64,000 bases of DNA from Trichoplax sp. H2 (GCA_003344405.1 NOWV01000048.1:1-64000); one strand, 5' to 3'; positions 50,897 to 62,821 are shown, counted from the first letter of the stretch. Notes: generated by a model not told the origin, from the sequence alone. A program made the numbers and translations.

Positions 50897-52073
50897 ATTT
50901 GCAGTATCTTTAGCAGTTTATTATGTACAAATTATTTCATCTATCCTTATCGATGATATTTCATGTGATACTTGTACTGAAGGTGAATTTATCCACTGTT
51001 GATTCATACGTTTAGATAAGCATTACAGTACAAGCACATACAATGATGCATATGAATAGAATGTACCTTCAGTTGTTTTATCAGCTAATAAATTAATCCC
51101 TTTGATAACTGATATCAATATTCCTACTAGTAGCCTTGATATTCAGTAGATGTGTAGACCGTGGAACGATTTGCCTTAAGATCGTGTTGATCTGCTTGTA
51201 AAAATGATAGTAATATGCAATCATTATATAATGTATCGTTTGTTATGTTTCATATTATATAATAAATAGTTAGGGAAGTTCGTGTACCTACTTGACTCGT
51301 GTCTGTGATGAATTACCTTGAAAAAAAAATGGCAGGAAGTGTGATTTGTATTATATTAATCGGTTCTTCGATTAACCTTTCTCATAACGTTCTTGAAAAG
51401 GTAGAGTACTTAAGGGCTGCCTCGTCTTGTCCTATACCGGATGACACACCTTGATGTGATTTAAAACATAATAGAGGGAAGCTTGAACAGAGTTCTTATT
51501 TGTTGTCTAGTCAGAACATTGATTGTCTACATAAAGAAAAGGCGTACAGTGCAATCAGGAACTAGTCGACGATCCGCTAGTACCGTGCTTATAGTATTAC
51601 TCAGACTAATACTAAAGTTAAGCATATTAGATTAATACATCCTACTCATGCTGATGCTAGATTTAGGCATGGACTACTAGAAAATATGCTGATTTACTTA
51701 TTACTGTATCATGTAGTCATCCATGAGTAATATTAAGCCTGGCGTTGAGAGTATTGTCGACAAGACCACGGGAAACAGTGCTGTACGGCACAGTAAAGAA
51801 TTGCTGCTAGCAAAGGCCCTTTCCCTTAGTCTACGCCCAGTACTGTACTGTATGACCTCCGACTTGAAATCACAGTATACTGTAGTGTAGCAAGTTGCAT
51901 CAGACTAGACGAGCGGAAGCTGTTCGATCGATACCTCTAGTCCACAATGTGCTCACCGCATACTGCTGCAGTTTTGCAATCAATAAGGAAATGATTATTT
52001 AATTAATTAATTCATAAATTATTTAACAATTTTCTACATTTATCCCTCTGTCTGCCGATCGATTTTGTTATTG
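50897..52073. other. Intergenic DNA between SF3B1 and OXNAD1
   Basis: Contains the probable SF3B1 3' UTR, with an AATAAA at 51261-51266, then AT-rich sequence. A small GTAC palindrome patch at about 51835-51890 lies some 200 nt before the OXNAD1 start. No exon is recognised. Confidence 0.5.
51261..51266 (+). terminator. Possible SF3B1 polyadenylation signal
   Basis: AATAAA 365 nt past the SF3B1 stop, in an AT-rich 3' region followed by a T/G-rich stretch. It is the canonical hexamer; use is inferred from position. Confidence 0.45.
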
Positions 52074-54813
52074 ATGGCATTTAATCAGCTGTCACGTCGT
52101 ATTGTTAACTGTAGTCAACTATTACGTTATCGAGTGTGGAAGAAAACGTTGAAAATGTCGTCTATAGATGGTAGCACACACATGGAGAAGACAGAAAATA
52201 GCCCTAGGAATGAGGTTAAATCAAATGTTACTAATAACTCATGTGTACTCATACTGATAACCATCGTGCCTTTGCAATCTCATCAATGAATGATTTACTT
52301 GCAACACTGATTCATACGCCTATTTATAAATTGAAAATCACAGATTTATCGAATTGATTTCTACGCTTGCTTCATCGATAAAGATAGATATCTATTACGT
52401 ATAATAGAAGATAGTAAGAGATGATTAGAGATACAGGAGCTATCCAACGAACTATAACCGATTATTGCTATTACAGTTACAGTTGTTAACTATCTATTTT
52501 ATCATGATAAATTTTAAGATCACATTATTTTAGAATGATACTCATATATCGCTTTGCACATTTATCCAATCCGATTTTTATGCCCATATCTTTAATTATA
52601 TTATAATCGTATACTGTATTATAATTACCCATCGATGCGATACAAGATGTCGACAGCATGTGATATAGTTACTTAGTTGGAGACCCAGAAGCTATCCTAC
52701 TAACTATAATTAGTTGTGCCTATGACAGTTACAGTTGTTAACTATTTATTTTATCGTCATTGATTTTAAGATAAGAGCAATTTAGAATAGCATACCTAAT
52801 GACCCATATTCTAGACTTTATGTCGTTGATTTCTATACCGGCGTCATCAGTTTACGATCGATAGAAGATATCCATACATAAACGTGAGATTGTCGCTTAG
52901 TTACAGATCCAAGAGCTATCTTACTAACTGAAATCAATCATAAAGTGATAGCTATCAACTGTTTATCTTATTACCATAAATTTTAAGATCAGAATAATTT
53001 AGAATGATATGTACTGTACTATTGCAGATTCATCTAATCGATTGCTAAGCCTTTGCCTTCAATAACCAATCGAAAAAAGATATAACGTATGATAGAGATC
53101 TACGTAGAAACTATCCTACTGACTGTAATCAATTGAACGATTGCTGTTATTTACTATTTATCTTATTATTTAAATTTCATGATCGCTGTAATGATGAGCA
53201 ATATCGGAGATTCATCTAACTGATTTCTACGCCTGCTTGTTCTATTACCTATCGGTAGAAGATATCTATAACGTACGATAGTCATAGATCGTAGAGCTAT
53301 TCTACTGACTGTAATCAATTGATAATCGCTGCTGTTGACATTGATCATATTTCAGGTTGTTTCTCAAGCTACACTTGTTCAAATGGAACAAATTTCACCT
53401 GATGTCAAATCGCTATTCTTTCGCGTACATGACAAAATGTTTACCTTTAGGCCTGGTCAATGGTTAGTTTCTTCAATTATTCAATTCGCTGAATCTTTAT
53501 TTACTCGTATGCTACCTACAGATCGTGTCTTATAAACTCATTTTTCTAATCTTTTAATTATTATTATAATTATAGGATAGATATGATGATACCAGAAATT
53601 GAAGTTGTTGGAGGCTTCTCATTATGTTCTAGTCCTTTCTTATTACAAAAAGAAAATTTAATTCAATTAGCTGTGCAATATAGTACCCATCCGCCAGCGT
53701 TATGGATTCATACAAAGGTGAATGTGAACATCAAAGTTAACAAACTATACGCTAATGGCGAAAAATAATATGTATAATATTGATATGATTCCTGTCATTT
53801 AAACTTTAAAATAATATTTTAGGCAAAAACAGTGTCAAGTTGAAATGTGATCTAGCATATTAGCGATATATCCTGTAATTTATAATTACAATAATGAAAT
53901 ATGAAAAAATTAGATACTATATCTATTGGATGATATCTATCTACATGCATAAAGGATAATCTGTTCAAATTATTTTAATATCCCTCTGCGTTATCTTTTG
54001 ATTGAAAAGTGCAAGGTTGGCGATGTAGTGAAATTACGTTGCGGTGGGAATTTTTACTTTGATTTCCACAAAACTGATAAAAAGAAGCATTTGCTACTCA
54101 TCGCTGGAGGTGTGGGAATTAACCCGATATGTTCAATCGTGCGTGACCTTGCTGAACATATTATTAGAAGTAGATCAGACGAATATCGAGCATTGTTGTT
54201 ATACAGCGGAAAAAGTAGAAAAAATTTATTATTTAAGGTTAGAGAATAAGTTAATATTAAAATATCCCATTTCTTATTGAATTTATATGCTTTCAACACT
54301 AAACGCCGTTACATAAAGTTTTAATTAATTTTCAGGAGGAATTAATGGATATTGCAAAAAAGGTGCCATCAATTAGTTGCAAATTTTTCGCTACTAGAGA
54401 AACGTGTCAGGAACAAGAAGTACTATGTTAGTAATGGCAAAGCTTTCTCTTCCACAGAACATGTAGTAAAGCTTACAAAGTACCTTTAAGCGTTTCTAAA
54501 TCTTTGTTACGTTTTTCTACTTAATTTACATCTATAACACGTAGTATGATGTATTCGTGCCAAGTATACGACAAATCCTACGTATAAACCAAGTATAGAA
54601 ATGATAAGTAATTGTTTTTATATAACGTTTATACTATGTTGCATAGCCCACAGGATTGATCCGTCTGTTCTCAGGGAGTCCGTCTTAAACCTGAATATAT
54701 CGAAGATGCAAACATACATATGCGGGCCACCACCTATGATTGAATCAGTCGCTTCAAATTTATTGCAAATTGGATTAGCTGAAGATGATATAAAATATGA
54801 AAAATGGTGGTAA
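52074..54813 (+). CDS. OXNAD1: Oxidoreductase NAD-binding domain-containing protein 1
   Basis: Flavin/NAD oxidoreductase of the ferredoxin-reductase fold, reported or predicted to be mitochondrial in vertebrates; the physiological substrate is not established. Six exons join in frame to 291 aa (human about 312): 52074-52214, 53356-53462, 53576-53717, 54010-54237, 54336-54426 and 54647-54813. The N-terminus is rich in Arg, Ser and hydrophobic residues (MAFNQLSRRIVNCSQLLRYR), as a mitochondrial presequence. FRPGQWIDM and GGFSLCSSP form the FAD-binding part, and PPALWIHT ends that domain. The NAD part has LLIAGGVGINPICSI (glycine-rich loop) and YICGPPPM, and the protein ends in KYEKWW, as the human protein ends in a Glu-Lys-Trp-Trp. 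Intron 1 (1.1 kb) is filled with tandem repeats. An ATG 27 codons downstream is a less likely start because it would lose the presequence. Confidence 0.92.
52336..53350. repeat. Degenerate tandem repeat filling OXNAD1 intron 1
   Basis: The landmark AGCTATCCTACTAACTrTAAT or a variant recurs at about 52437, 52690, 52914, 53109 and 53294. Each is followed by a CAGTTACAGTTGTTAACTATyTATTTTATC-like stretch, ATTTTAAGATCA, and GATTTCTACGCC..GGTAGAAGATATC. Units run about 185-250 nt. The last partial unit runs directly into the TTTCAG acceptor of exon 2. Confidence 0.75.
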
Positions 54814-56187
54814 CACGGATGAAATGCTTTAAGATACGCTATAAAAAATTTACGAGCAAATAAATATATGCTTTATAGCAGAAAGGATGATCGTACTCGT
54901 ATCTTGATATCAGATTGAATTCTGAAATTTTCTCACCTTTATCAAAGGATATACTACAAAGTAGCATGTTATTCTGTTACTGTACGTTAAAAAAAGAGCA
55001 AAATGATTAGTCATAAACTGGATCGTTTAAATTGCATACTACCCTTTTCCTAGTAACCACCTGCAAAACAAACCTTATTAGCACTAATGTAAAATATGTT
55101 TCGCTCTGTATCTTATTTTACAATTATCTTTTGGGGCTATCTCCGAATAGCGGCTATTAGATAACTTTGTAAACACCCTTCAACTTAATAGCGTCTTCGT
55201 TACAATTTGGAAAAGAAATTTTTTCCGTCAAATGTAACAATGTTGTTTCAATTAGCTATCCATGACAGGGTATTCAATTAATTATAAAAGTACCTCTATC
55301 GGATTTATTCGTCGCGGTCAAACACTCTTGTAAACATCAATTTAGACATACTGTAGTAAAAATTTACTGTCTTGAAGTATTCTTTATCAAAGTTATTGAA
55401 ATCACGCATCATTTCTATGAATTTCTCATCAGAATATTTCAGATACTAAACACAAGATTGTAATTAAAATTGAATACCTTTTAATGCAAGCTGATTACTC
55501 TGTCTAAGCAATAATTGCGTTAGAAATTCGATCAGAGATGCTAGTTTAATTATAAATTGTAATAATTAATTGATCATAATACAGTTTTATACTTCTTTCA
55601 CAATGATTAAATGAGATAATACAGATGATTTACATATTCTTACAAAGCAAAGTCTCGGTTTGTAATAGTAGAAACGCAGTAAATTATTTCTAGAAATATA
55701 AAAAGAAATTTTAATCACTAATATTATTCCAACCTTAATGATTGGGTATTTAGTAATCACATATACACAGCTACATAGGTGTAATAAAGAAGTTACAACA
55801 TTAAAGCTATTGGCATTGACCGATGATGTTATTTTGTTAATAATGCTACAGATTCCTCGTTATGTGGGTAGCTTTCTCATTGCCTACATATAGTCAATAA
55901 ACTCTTGCTTTCAAATTAATATCAGGAATATCATTTTACATCGTTTAACATAAATGCTAGCACAGTACAATAATATAGCAGGGTAAGATTTTGTAATTAC
56001 AACCTTATTAAACAATTATTTAGTAATAAACAAGCAAGATAGGGTTACATTACCTATACAAATGAGATAAAAAAGATCGGCTAAAAATTGTACAGTTAAT
56101 AATTCTTTTTCAAATTTTAATAACAAAATCATAACCAAACAATTAAAAGCTAGAAAATTGAGTCAATCAAAATTCATCATAGTTGAT
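54814..56187. other. Intergenic DNA between the convergent genes OXNAD1 and GALNT
   Basis: The two genes end towards each other here. AATAAA lies 46 nt past the OXNAD1 stop. The rest is AT-rich with no exon recognised and almost no GTAC palindromes, in contrast to regions upstream of genes. Confidence 0.5.
54859..54864 (+). terminator. Probable OXNAD1 polyadenylation signal
   Basis: AATAAA in the context GCAAATAAATATATG, 46 nt downstream of the OXNAD1 stop. Position and hexamer are as expected for a short 3' UTR. Confidence 0.55.
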
Positions 56188-59100
56188 CTAAATTTGCGGA
56201 GCCTTATCACGTTCTACATATTCACTAAATAACCATTTCTGAGACGGACCATTGCTACAAGGATTTAAGACTACAAATTGTTCTTTACCACGATCTAAGC
56301 ACCAGCCAGTTGGTGCATGACGCATCTCTCCTTTCTGCAAAGAGGAAATTTTTTGAATTTGTTAAAAAAAATCACAACATTACTGTACAGTAGATTGCTA
56401 ACGTGGCTTATTCCTACCTTTGTATGTAGCCATTGTTGATTGCCTTTCATTGAGTGACAATCAAGCATTTTGACCTTACTACTCGGTTGAGAATTAGCGT
56501 AATCAAAACAGTTATCGTCAACGATGATTTCCTCATTTTTAGTGTAAACCAGGTACTATAAAGATTGTAAAGTCAACATTTATGCGATGCAGTAATTGTT
56601 TTAAATAAATTAGTCAAGATTAGAAAGCTACTTGTAACAATTCTTACCTGATTACCCATTTGTTTATGACATTTATAAATGCCAATATAAGCATGTTCAC
56701 CTGCACCGAGGGAATCGATACAATCTCCGCTAGCGGGATTACGGAGCTAAATTTACAAATCAACGTAGGTTTTATCATATTGCCGTTAGATAAAAGTGAT
56801 CGTTTACGCTGAGATACTAGCTTCAGTACGTCTTGCACAATTATTCTGGTATAACAATTATAATTAATTATGGCTATACATGTATTTAGATAAAGCTTTA
56901 TCAGGCAAAGCGAAATATTTCAATCAATTCATTTTATTGCTACGCCAAGATAAACATAACAGGTGATGTATGTTGTTCAAAATAGGAATAGTAAATTGCA
57001 ACGTTTCACAAAAAAATATTACACTAACCTCTCCTCTGGCAATAATTGAAGAGTTTGGTAGAAAAATCTCCGGAACTACATTCTTTATATACCAATCGAA
57101 GTTTTTGCATTTTAATTTTTTCCTTAATTCCAGTCGCTTAGAAATATCCCCAAAAGGATGACCTTTCAAGTGAGGTTGCCGCTTATAAAAGTATCGTTTA
57201 TAGCCATCCATCCATACTTCAGCAACTCTTTGTAAGTTTTTACTTAAGGTTTCTCCAGTTCCTTTAGGAAAACTATAAGGCTGACTTTTCCGAAATACAT
57301 GCCCTACATGAGAACAAGGAATGATCTCCAACTGACCACCGCACTGCCAAATCTATCATTTAAAAAAGTTTTCAGTATGATTAAGAGCTGAATCAAAACT
57401 AGTCGGAACAAATAGATTACTAATATCTTTTCTAGTACCCTAAATGATAGCTCTAAATTTTCACCGCCCCAAATTTCCATCTGTTTATCGTATAATCCGA
57501 TGTCTTTAAAATACTGCGAATGAATCGTGAAAAGTCCACCAGCCATTGTTGGTGATCTAGCATAAATTTGTCAAATTTGGTAAATAGTATTTAATTTTGA
57601 AGTTATTCATGAATGCATTGATATGATTTATTGCGGCCAGTAACAATTGATGAAGTCTTGTTAAGATTTCAAGAACATCTCTTGGGTAGAAATTTGTAAA
57701 GTTATAAATTGTACCTAATTCCATCTGTTCGTGCAGCTCTTCTCTTATTTTCGTATTCCGGTACGGCTTTCCATCGGAAATTAAGGTTCCAATTAAAAGA
57801 GCCACGCACGTTCCCAGAGGAATATGTATACTCAAACGTTTCGTCGCTAATAACATCAATCTCAGGGCAAACAACTATCGTCCGATTCTGCATAATACGA
57901 TACAGCAACGGCTCTAGCCATCCCACATTAGCCTCACAATGTGCATCAAGAAAAGTTACCGTAGGAGATGTTGCATGAGCAAAACCTACAAAAAGGTATC
58001 CAGAATAAATTAGTATTTCATATCGTAAGACTAGCTAGTTCGTGTTTGTAGCGCCCTCTATGTAGAGTATAAGGCGAATGCTACCGATAGGGATATTGTT
58101 AAGTAAAATCAATTTCAAATGTAAAAGAGGAGCTTTTTGCTATCGACTGACCATTTAGTCTCGATCTTATCAAGCCTTCTCGTGCTTTATTCCTGACAAT
58201 TTTGACTTTGGATAGCTTAGCGACATATTTTTCAAGAGTAGAATGCAATTCCTCTAAAATAACAAACCAAAGAGAAGGGACATCACTACAATGCAGACTA
58301 AATAGGTGTTAACATTGCTAACATTGCTAATATTCTCAGATACGAGTATATTCTACTTCTTGTCTGTATACGCTAAACTCATAGGCCACGTAGGTTATCA
58401 TTTCTAACATGTTACATAAATAATTATTATAATGAAATAAATCAATATTTTACCGTATAGCTATGGTAACCCTACGTTTTCAATGTTTTGATATTTTATA
58501 GCAAATGTTACATTGATGCAGATAAAAGAAAAGAAAATACACTCTATTTTATAGCATAATGCACATATCAGTAGTCTTTCACTCTTGTTTAATATATACC
58601 ATGATCGCTGCTATCGTCCACTAAAATAATTTCGCGTAATAATTCCGGTGGTGATCTATCTAAAACGCTGTGAACGGTGCGTAACAACGTCGACCATGCT
58701 TCATTGTGAAAGACAATTATTACGCTTGTCTGGGGCAATTTATGAATAGGATATTTTAGACTGCTGCACCTATTTATTATTATTATTGCAATAAAAATAA
58801 GATTGAGTTATAGACGTATCCAGGAAATCCAATGGAAAGGTTCCAAGTAGCTGTTTGTATAACACTATTTATCATTAACTTATCAAGGAGATCATTCATT
58901 ACAATTTTTATGCCGCTATGTAGATTGTAAGATACTGTCAATAATATTTTATTTGCACTATGTTCTACTGCATAGTCCAAGATATGTGTATGTCTACTCA
59001 CTCCAATATTCGTGCATCTGGGAGTGATCGATGCAAGGATATTCGATCACTGGCCCATTGATTAAATCTATTTCTTTGAAATAACTTGCGGCTCTCCTCC

Positions 59101-59309
59101 TGATACTCTGGAGGTACAATTACACCCCTTCCATTTTCACCGGGTTCACTTAAGCCGAATAAGCCTTGTCCAGCAGCACCCATCAAATCTGGCCGTGCTC
59201 GTCTGTTAGCACTGCCTATCGTAGCAATAATGACGATGAAGGCTATCACCAAGCAAGTAGCGATCAGAATCAATACAATACGTCGTGCATTTCTCTTCCA
59301 CAGCATCAT
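56188..59309 (-). CDS. GALNT1: Polypeptide N-acetylgalactosaminyltransferase (GALNT1/13 type)
   Basis: Golgi type II membrane enzyme that transfers GalNAc from UDP-GalNAc to Ser/Thr, the first step of mucin-type O-glycosylation. Nine minus-strand exons join in frame: 59002-59309, 58600-58769, 58152-58253, 57715-57985, 57439-57556, 57029-57352, 56648-56746, 56418-56555, 56188-56334. The product is 558 aa (human GALNT1 559). Order: short cytoplasmic tail, membrane anchor ([20 protein letters not shown]), stem, GT-A domain with [20 protein letters not shown], the metal-binding DXH motif in FLDAHCE (about 57934-57951), [31 protein letters not shown] and HVGHVFRK. It ends with a ricin-type lectin domain with CLD/QxW-like repeats (GNQQW, SQKW). 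Start chosen at the first of two adjacent ATGs before the basic residues; the frame is open further upstream. The GALNT1/13 subgroup is inferred from length and the [16 protein letters not shown] block. Confidence 0.92.
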
Positions 59310-59523
59310 CTTGGAGAAATACGCGTAGTTCGAAAGAGTTTGGCCAATGTTTATTGCTACAGAATAGAATGATAACTGATTATACAGTTTGAGTGAAGTT
59401 AGACTTTTATACTGTTTGTACGTTAATATCGCATTGAAAGTGTGTAGATTATTTTTGATACCTTTTACCTTTACGATCACAAAGTTATCTAGACTAGATA
59501 CTCCATATATGTGTACACATCTA

Positions 59524-60218
59524 CGGAGAAGTCAAAAATGAATTATAATTGTTGCCAACATTTATATACAATATCGGTAACGATCGACATTCTACTCAAA
59601 GTCTAAGCTGCAGTAAATTACAAAGGAAATTGTTCTACATTTGTCGTATATAAAATATCAATCTTGTTGAGAGTTACTCCTTTCTAGAAGAGTATAGCAA
59701 GACAATGTGGTTCATTTTAACAAAATCGGAGGTGGACTTTTATCGCGATATGATTAGACTAGTATTATACCGTTGTTCCTCTTATTGGGAAGCGTGTATA
59801 CTTGTGGATATATCACCGTATATTGTACAGTATCTTCAACTTGTTTTTATTGTACGACATTTCTTCATCATCATCGCACTATCATTATAGTATAGTATTG
59901 CAGAGTAACCGTATCGATAGATTTCTAACATTAAGAGGCTTCGAAATCTGTCTATATACAGACTACTGTATGCACATGCTGTCGATATTATGGTATTCAC
60001 AATGCACATCTCTGTGCTTCGTTCCCTTATTTTAAAGCATACACGTACTCATATATGGAATCAATGTGGAGCCGTAGAAGAGAGGCTAACATGATATGAC
60101 CATGATGGTCATATTATGTCTTAGTATTTATTCTAATTCCTACATACTGTGCAGTTAGTTGAAGTGTCTAAAGCTGTCCACTGTACAGTAGATTAATATG
60201 TGTAGGTATCAGTAGTTT
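59524..60218. repeat. Segmental duplication, copy A
   Basis: Begins CGGAGAAGTCAAAAATG and ends at the first N gap with GGTATCAGTAGTTT. It matches copy B (60239-60927) nearly base for base. Differences include a 6-nt indel (TTCTAACATTAAGAGG against TTCCAAGAGG) and a few substitutions such as CATACACG against CAAATACG. Confidence 0.9.
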
Positions 60219-60238
60219 NNNNNNNNNNNNNNNNNNNN
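60219..60238. other. Assembly gap (20 N)
   Basis: A run of exactly 20 N, flanked on both sides by copies of the same duplicated block. The gap size is therefore nominal. Confidence 0.97.
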
Positions 60239-60927
60239 CGGAGAAGTCAAAAATGAATTATAATTGTTGCCAACATTTATATACAATATCGGTAACGATC
60301 GACATTCTACTCAAAGTCTAAGCTGCAGTAAATTATAAAGGAAATTGCTCTACATTTGTCGTATATAAAATATCAATCTTGTTGAGAGTTACTCCTTTCT
60401 AGAAGAGTATAGCAAGACAATGTGGTTCATTTTAACAAAATCGGAGGTGGACTTTTATCGCGATATGATTAGACTAGTATTATACCGTTGTTCCTCTTAT
60501 TGGGAAGCGTGTATACTTGTGGATATATCACCGTATATTGTACAGTATCTTCAACTTGTTTTTATTGTACGACATTTCTTCATCATCATCGCACTATCAT
60601 TATAGTATAGTATTGCAGAGTAACCGTATCGATAGATTTCCAAGAGGCTTCGAAATCTGTCTATATACAGACTACTGTATGCACATGCTGTCGATATTAT
60701 GGTATTCACAATGCACATCTCTGTGCTTCGTTCCCTTATTTTAAAGCAAATACGTACTCATATATGGAATCAATGTGGAGCCGTAGAAGAGAGGCTAACA
60801 TGATATGACCATGATGGTCATATTATGTCTTAGTATTTATTCTAATTCCTACATACTGTGCAGTTAGTTGAAGTGTCTAAAGCTGTCCACTGTACAGTAG
60901 ATTAATATGTGTAGGTATCAGTAGTTT
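60239..60927. repeat. Segmental duplication, copy B
   Basis: Starts immediately after the first gap at the same base as copy A and runs to the point where copy A is cut by the gap. It continues into sequence present again in copy C. Near-identity suggests allelic or recently duplicated sequence. Confidence 0.9.
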
Positions 60928-60944
60928 GAATTTTTGAATTGTAA

Positions 60945-61165
60945 CATGTTCTCATATCATGAGGCATACGTGTATTTGAGTAACTGACCTATTTCTCGTA
61001 CAGTTATAAAGAATAATTAATGGACGTAGTAGATTAGTCACCGATACGATGTTCTCCTATCATGAGGTATACGTGCATTTGAGTAACTGACCAATTTCTC
61101 GTACAGTCATAAAGAATAGTTAACGGACGTAGTAGATTAGTCATCGATACCATGCTCAGGAATAA
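60945..61165. repeat. Two-copy tandem repeat of about 103 nt
   Basis: ATGTTCTCATATCATGAGG starting near 60947 recurs as ATGTTCTCCTATCATGAGG near 61049. Each is followed by TATTTGAGTAACTGACC or CATTTGAGTAACTGACC, TTTCTCGTACAG and GGACGTAGTAGATTAGTCA. The corresponding place in copy C (from about 61400) has only one unit. Confidence 0.85.
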
Positions 61166-61190
61166 AGCAACGAATGCTAACTTTACGATT

Positions 61191-61210
61191 NNNNNNNNNN
61201 NNNNNNNNNN
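61191..61210. other. Assembly gap (20 N)
   Basis: A second run of exactly 20 N. The 40 bases before it (ATGCTCAGG through CTTTACGATT) reappear at the end of copy C, so the contig ends overlap in content. Confidence 0.97.
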
Positions 61211-61541
61211 ACGTACTCATATATGGAATCAATGTGGAGCCGTAGAAGAGAGGCTAACATGATATGACCATGATGGTCATATTATGTCTTAGTATTTATT
61301 CTAATTCCTACATACTGTGCAGTTAGTTGAAGTGTCTAAAGCTGTCCACTGTACAGTAGATTAATATGTGTAGGTATCAGTAGTTTTTTGAATTGTAACA
61401 TGTTCTCATATCATGAGGTATACGTGCATTTGAGTAACTGACCAATTTCTCGTACAGTCATAAAGAATAGTTAACGGACGTAGTAGATTAGACATCGATA
61501 CGATGCGCAGGAATAAAGCAACGAATGCTAACTTTACGATT
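61211..61541. repeat. Segmental duplication, copy C (partial)
   Basis: Starts at the second gap with ACGTACTCATATATGGAATC, equal to copy B from about 60752. It runs through the palindrome ATATGACCATGATGGTCATAT and the repeat above to CTAACTTTACGATT, the same bases that precede the second gap. It then continues into unique sequence. Confidence 0.9.
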
Positions 61542-61798
61542 GTATACTGTTGTGAAGGTACAGCTCGCTAGTCCATGATATCATTGTCAACGTTGTATAA
61601 TACAGTAACGATGTTAGGCATGATTAATTTTGCAATGCTAGCGAGAAGAATTATGAATGATGCATTTAGTACCTGATTTCAATCCTTTTCGATTATCGAG
61701 TAGGATGGCAGATTACTGTGAAGCATAATCTCTTGTAGTCGCTATCCTCTTCAAATATTCAAGTGTAGAAGAATATGACATTACTACAGGAGTGGAGT

Positions 61799-62051
61799 TT
61801 ATTGCATCGATGGATAGATACCAATCCCGACGAATTGACTACAAGGTAGAGAGTTAATTGCGGATTTTATACTAATGATCCAATAATAGCCGTCTTGCAA
61901 CTCTGTAATCGGTGGAACAGTTATCGACCATAGACCACGGAAAGTACCAGCTTGCAGGGAGGAATTTAGCAATATTCTCCTGTAATAGGCGTTTTCCGTT
62001 GTCACTTTAATGAATTCTAAATAACAGCCGTAACCATTAGGATTTATGGCA
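61799..62051 (-). CDS. Possible terminal exon of an unidentified protein
   Basis: Not recognised. On the minus strand a frame is open from about 62051, after a TAA, to a stop at 61799. It encodes about 80 residues beginning INPNGYGCYLEFIKVTT and containing FRGLWSITVPPITELQDGYY and QFVGIGIYPSMQ. The composition (Gly, Tyr, Trp, Pro, two Cys, no low complexity) looks more protein-like than other frames in this part. An internal AG (TTATTTAG) after the tyrosines could be a splice acceptor, so the coding start is uncertain. Chance or a decayed exon remains possible. Confidence 0.3.
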
Positions 62052-62439
62052 TGACGTTAGAACGTCAAATAGAAAGATCGATTTAATAATTGCAGTTGGT
62101 AGTGTATTCCATACCTATTATAATGGTTAACTAACGCATCTATTAATTGATGAACTATAAATAATTAATTGATGTGCACCTACAGAGAGTACGAGTCACA
62201 GTCCTACGCCGATCTACTTGCTTTCCCAGGTACAATGATCGCTATAATTGTCAATAGTATAGGAAGCTTAAGACTAGAGAGAACCAAGTCAAGACTTTGA
62301 ATATATCTCAACTAATGAATTTCTAATGGTAAAGATTGAATAAAATTTGCAATGGGGAGCTAGAGCTAAGTGATGCTAAACGGCCAAGCAAAAGTTTTTG
62401 GGCTAACTGGACACTGGACACTGGACAGCCGCCAGGGGT

Positions 62440-62720
62440 GTCATCAGAAATAGGAGGGAAGGAAAAGCGAGTCAACCGCCATACTATACAGTAGAGCCTG
62501 TACTATAGTGCGAGCTGTTATTTCTATGGCTGTAGTGTACAACACCAGACAAGCCGAAGCACAACTGTGGACATAGCCGTGTCGCTTAGTGTATCTTGAT
62601 GTGCAGTACATTATACTGTAGACCACTGTACTATATACTGTACTATACAGTATAAACACCTATCTCATACAGTACTGTTCAGTATATAGCACAGTATGGA
62701 GATTTAAACGACTGTACAGT
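62440..62720. repeat. GTAC/ACTGTA palindrome cluster
   Basis: Repeated units such as TACTGTACTATACAGTATA near 62635 and CAGTACTGTTCAGTATA near 62670. They are the same class as the clusters near CYP51 and SF3B1, about 3 kb upstream of GALNT. Confidence 0.65.
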
Positions 62721-62821
62721 ATACGCGCTGCATTGGACGTTTGTCATCGTTGATTCATCCAACATTCATGAACTACTAACTACTTCCTAGGGAAGTAGTT
62801 TAGGAAGAAGTTTGTTATCCA

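Larger units (their letters stand above)
59310..61798. other. Upstream of GALNT: duplicated blocks around two assembly gaps
   Basis: Holds the GALNT promoter side, then three partly overlapping copies of one block, separated by two 20-N gaps (60219-60238 and 61191-61210). Open frames of 61 codons at 59705 and 60420 are the same duplicated sequence and show no gene-like features. No exon is recognised. Confidence 0.6.

Noticed and set aside
59705-60605. Duplicated 61-codon frame as a possible gene family
   Set aside because: Identical because the underlying DNA block is duplicated around an assembly gap, not because the peptide is under selection; no domain is visible.
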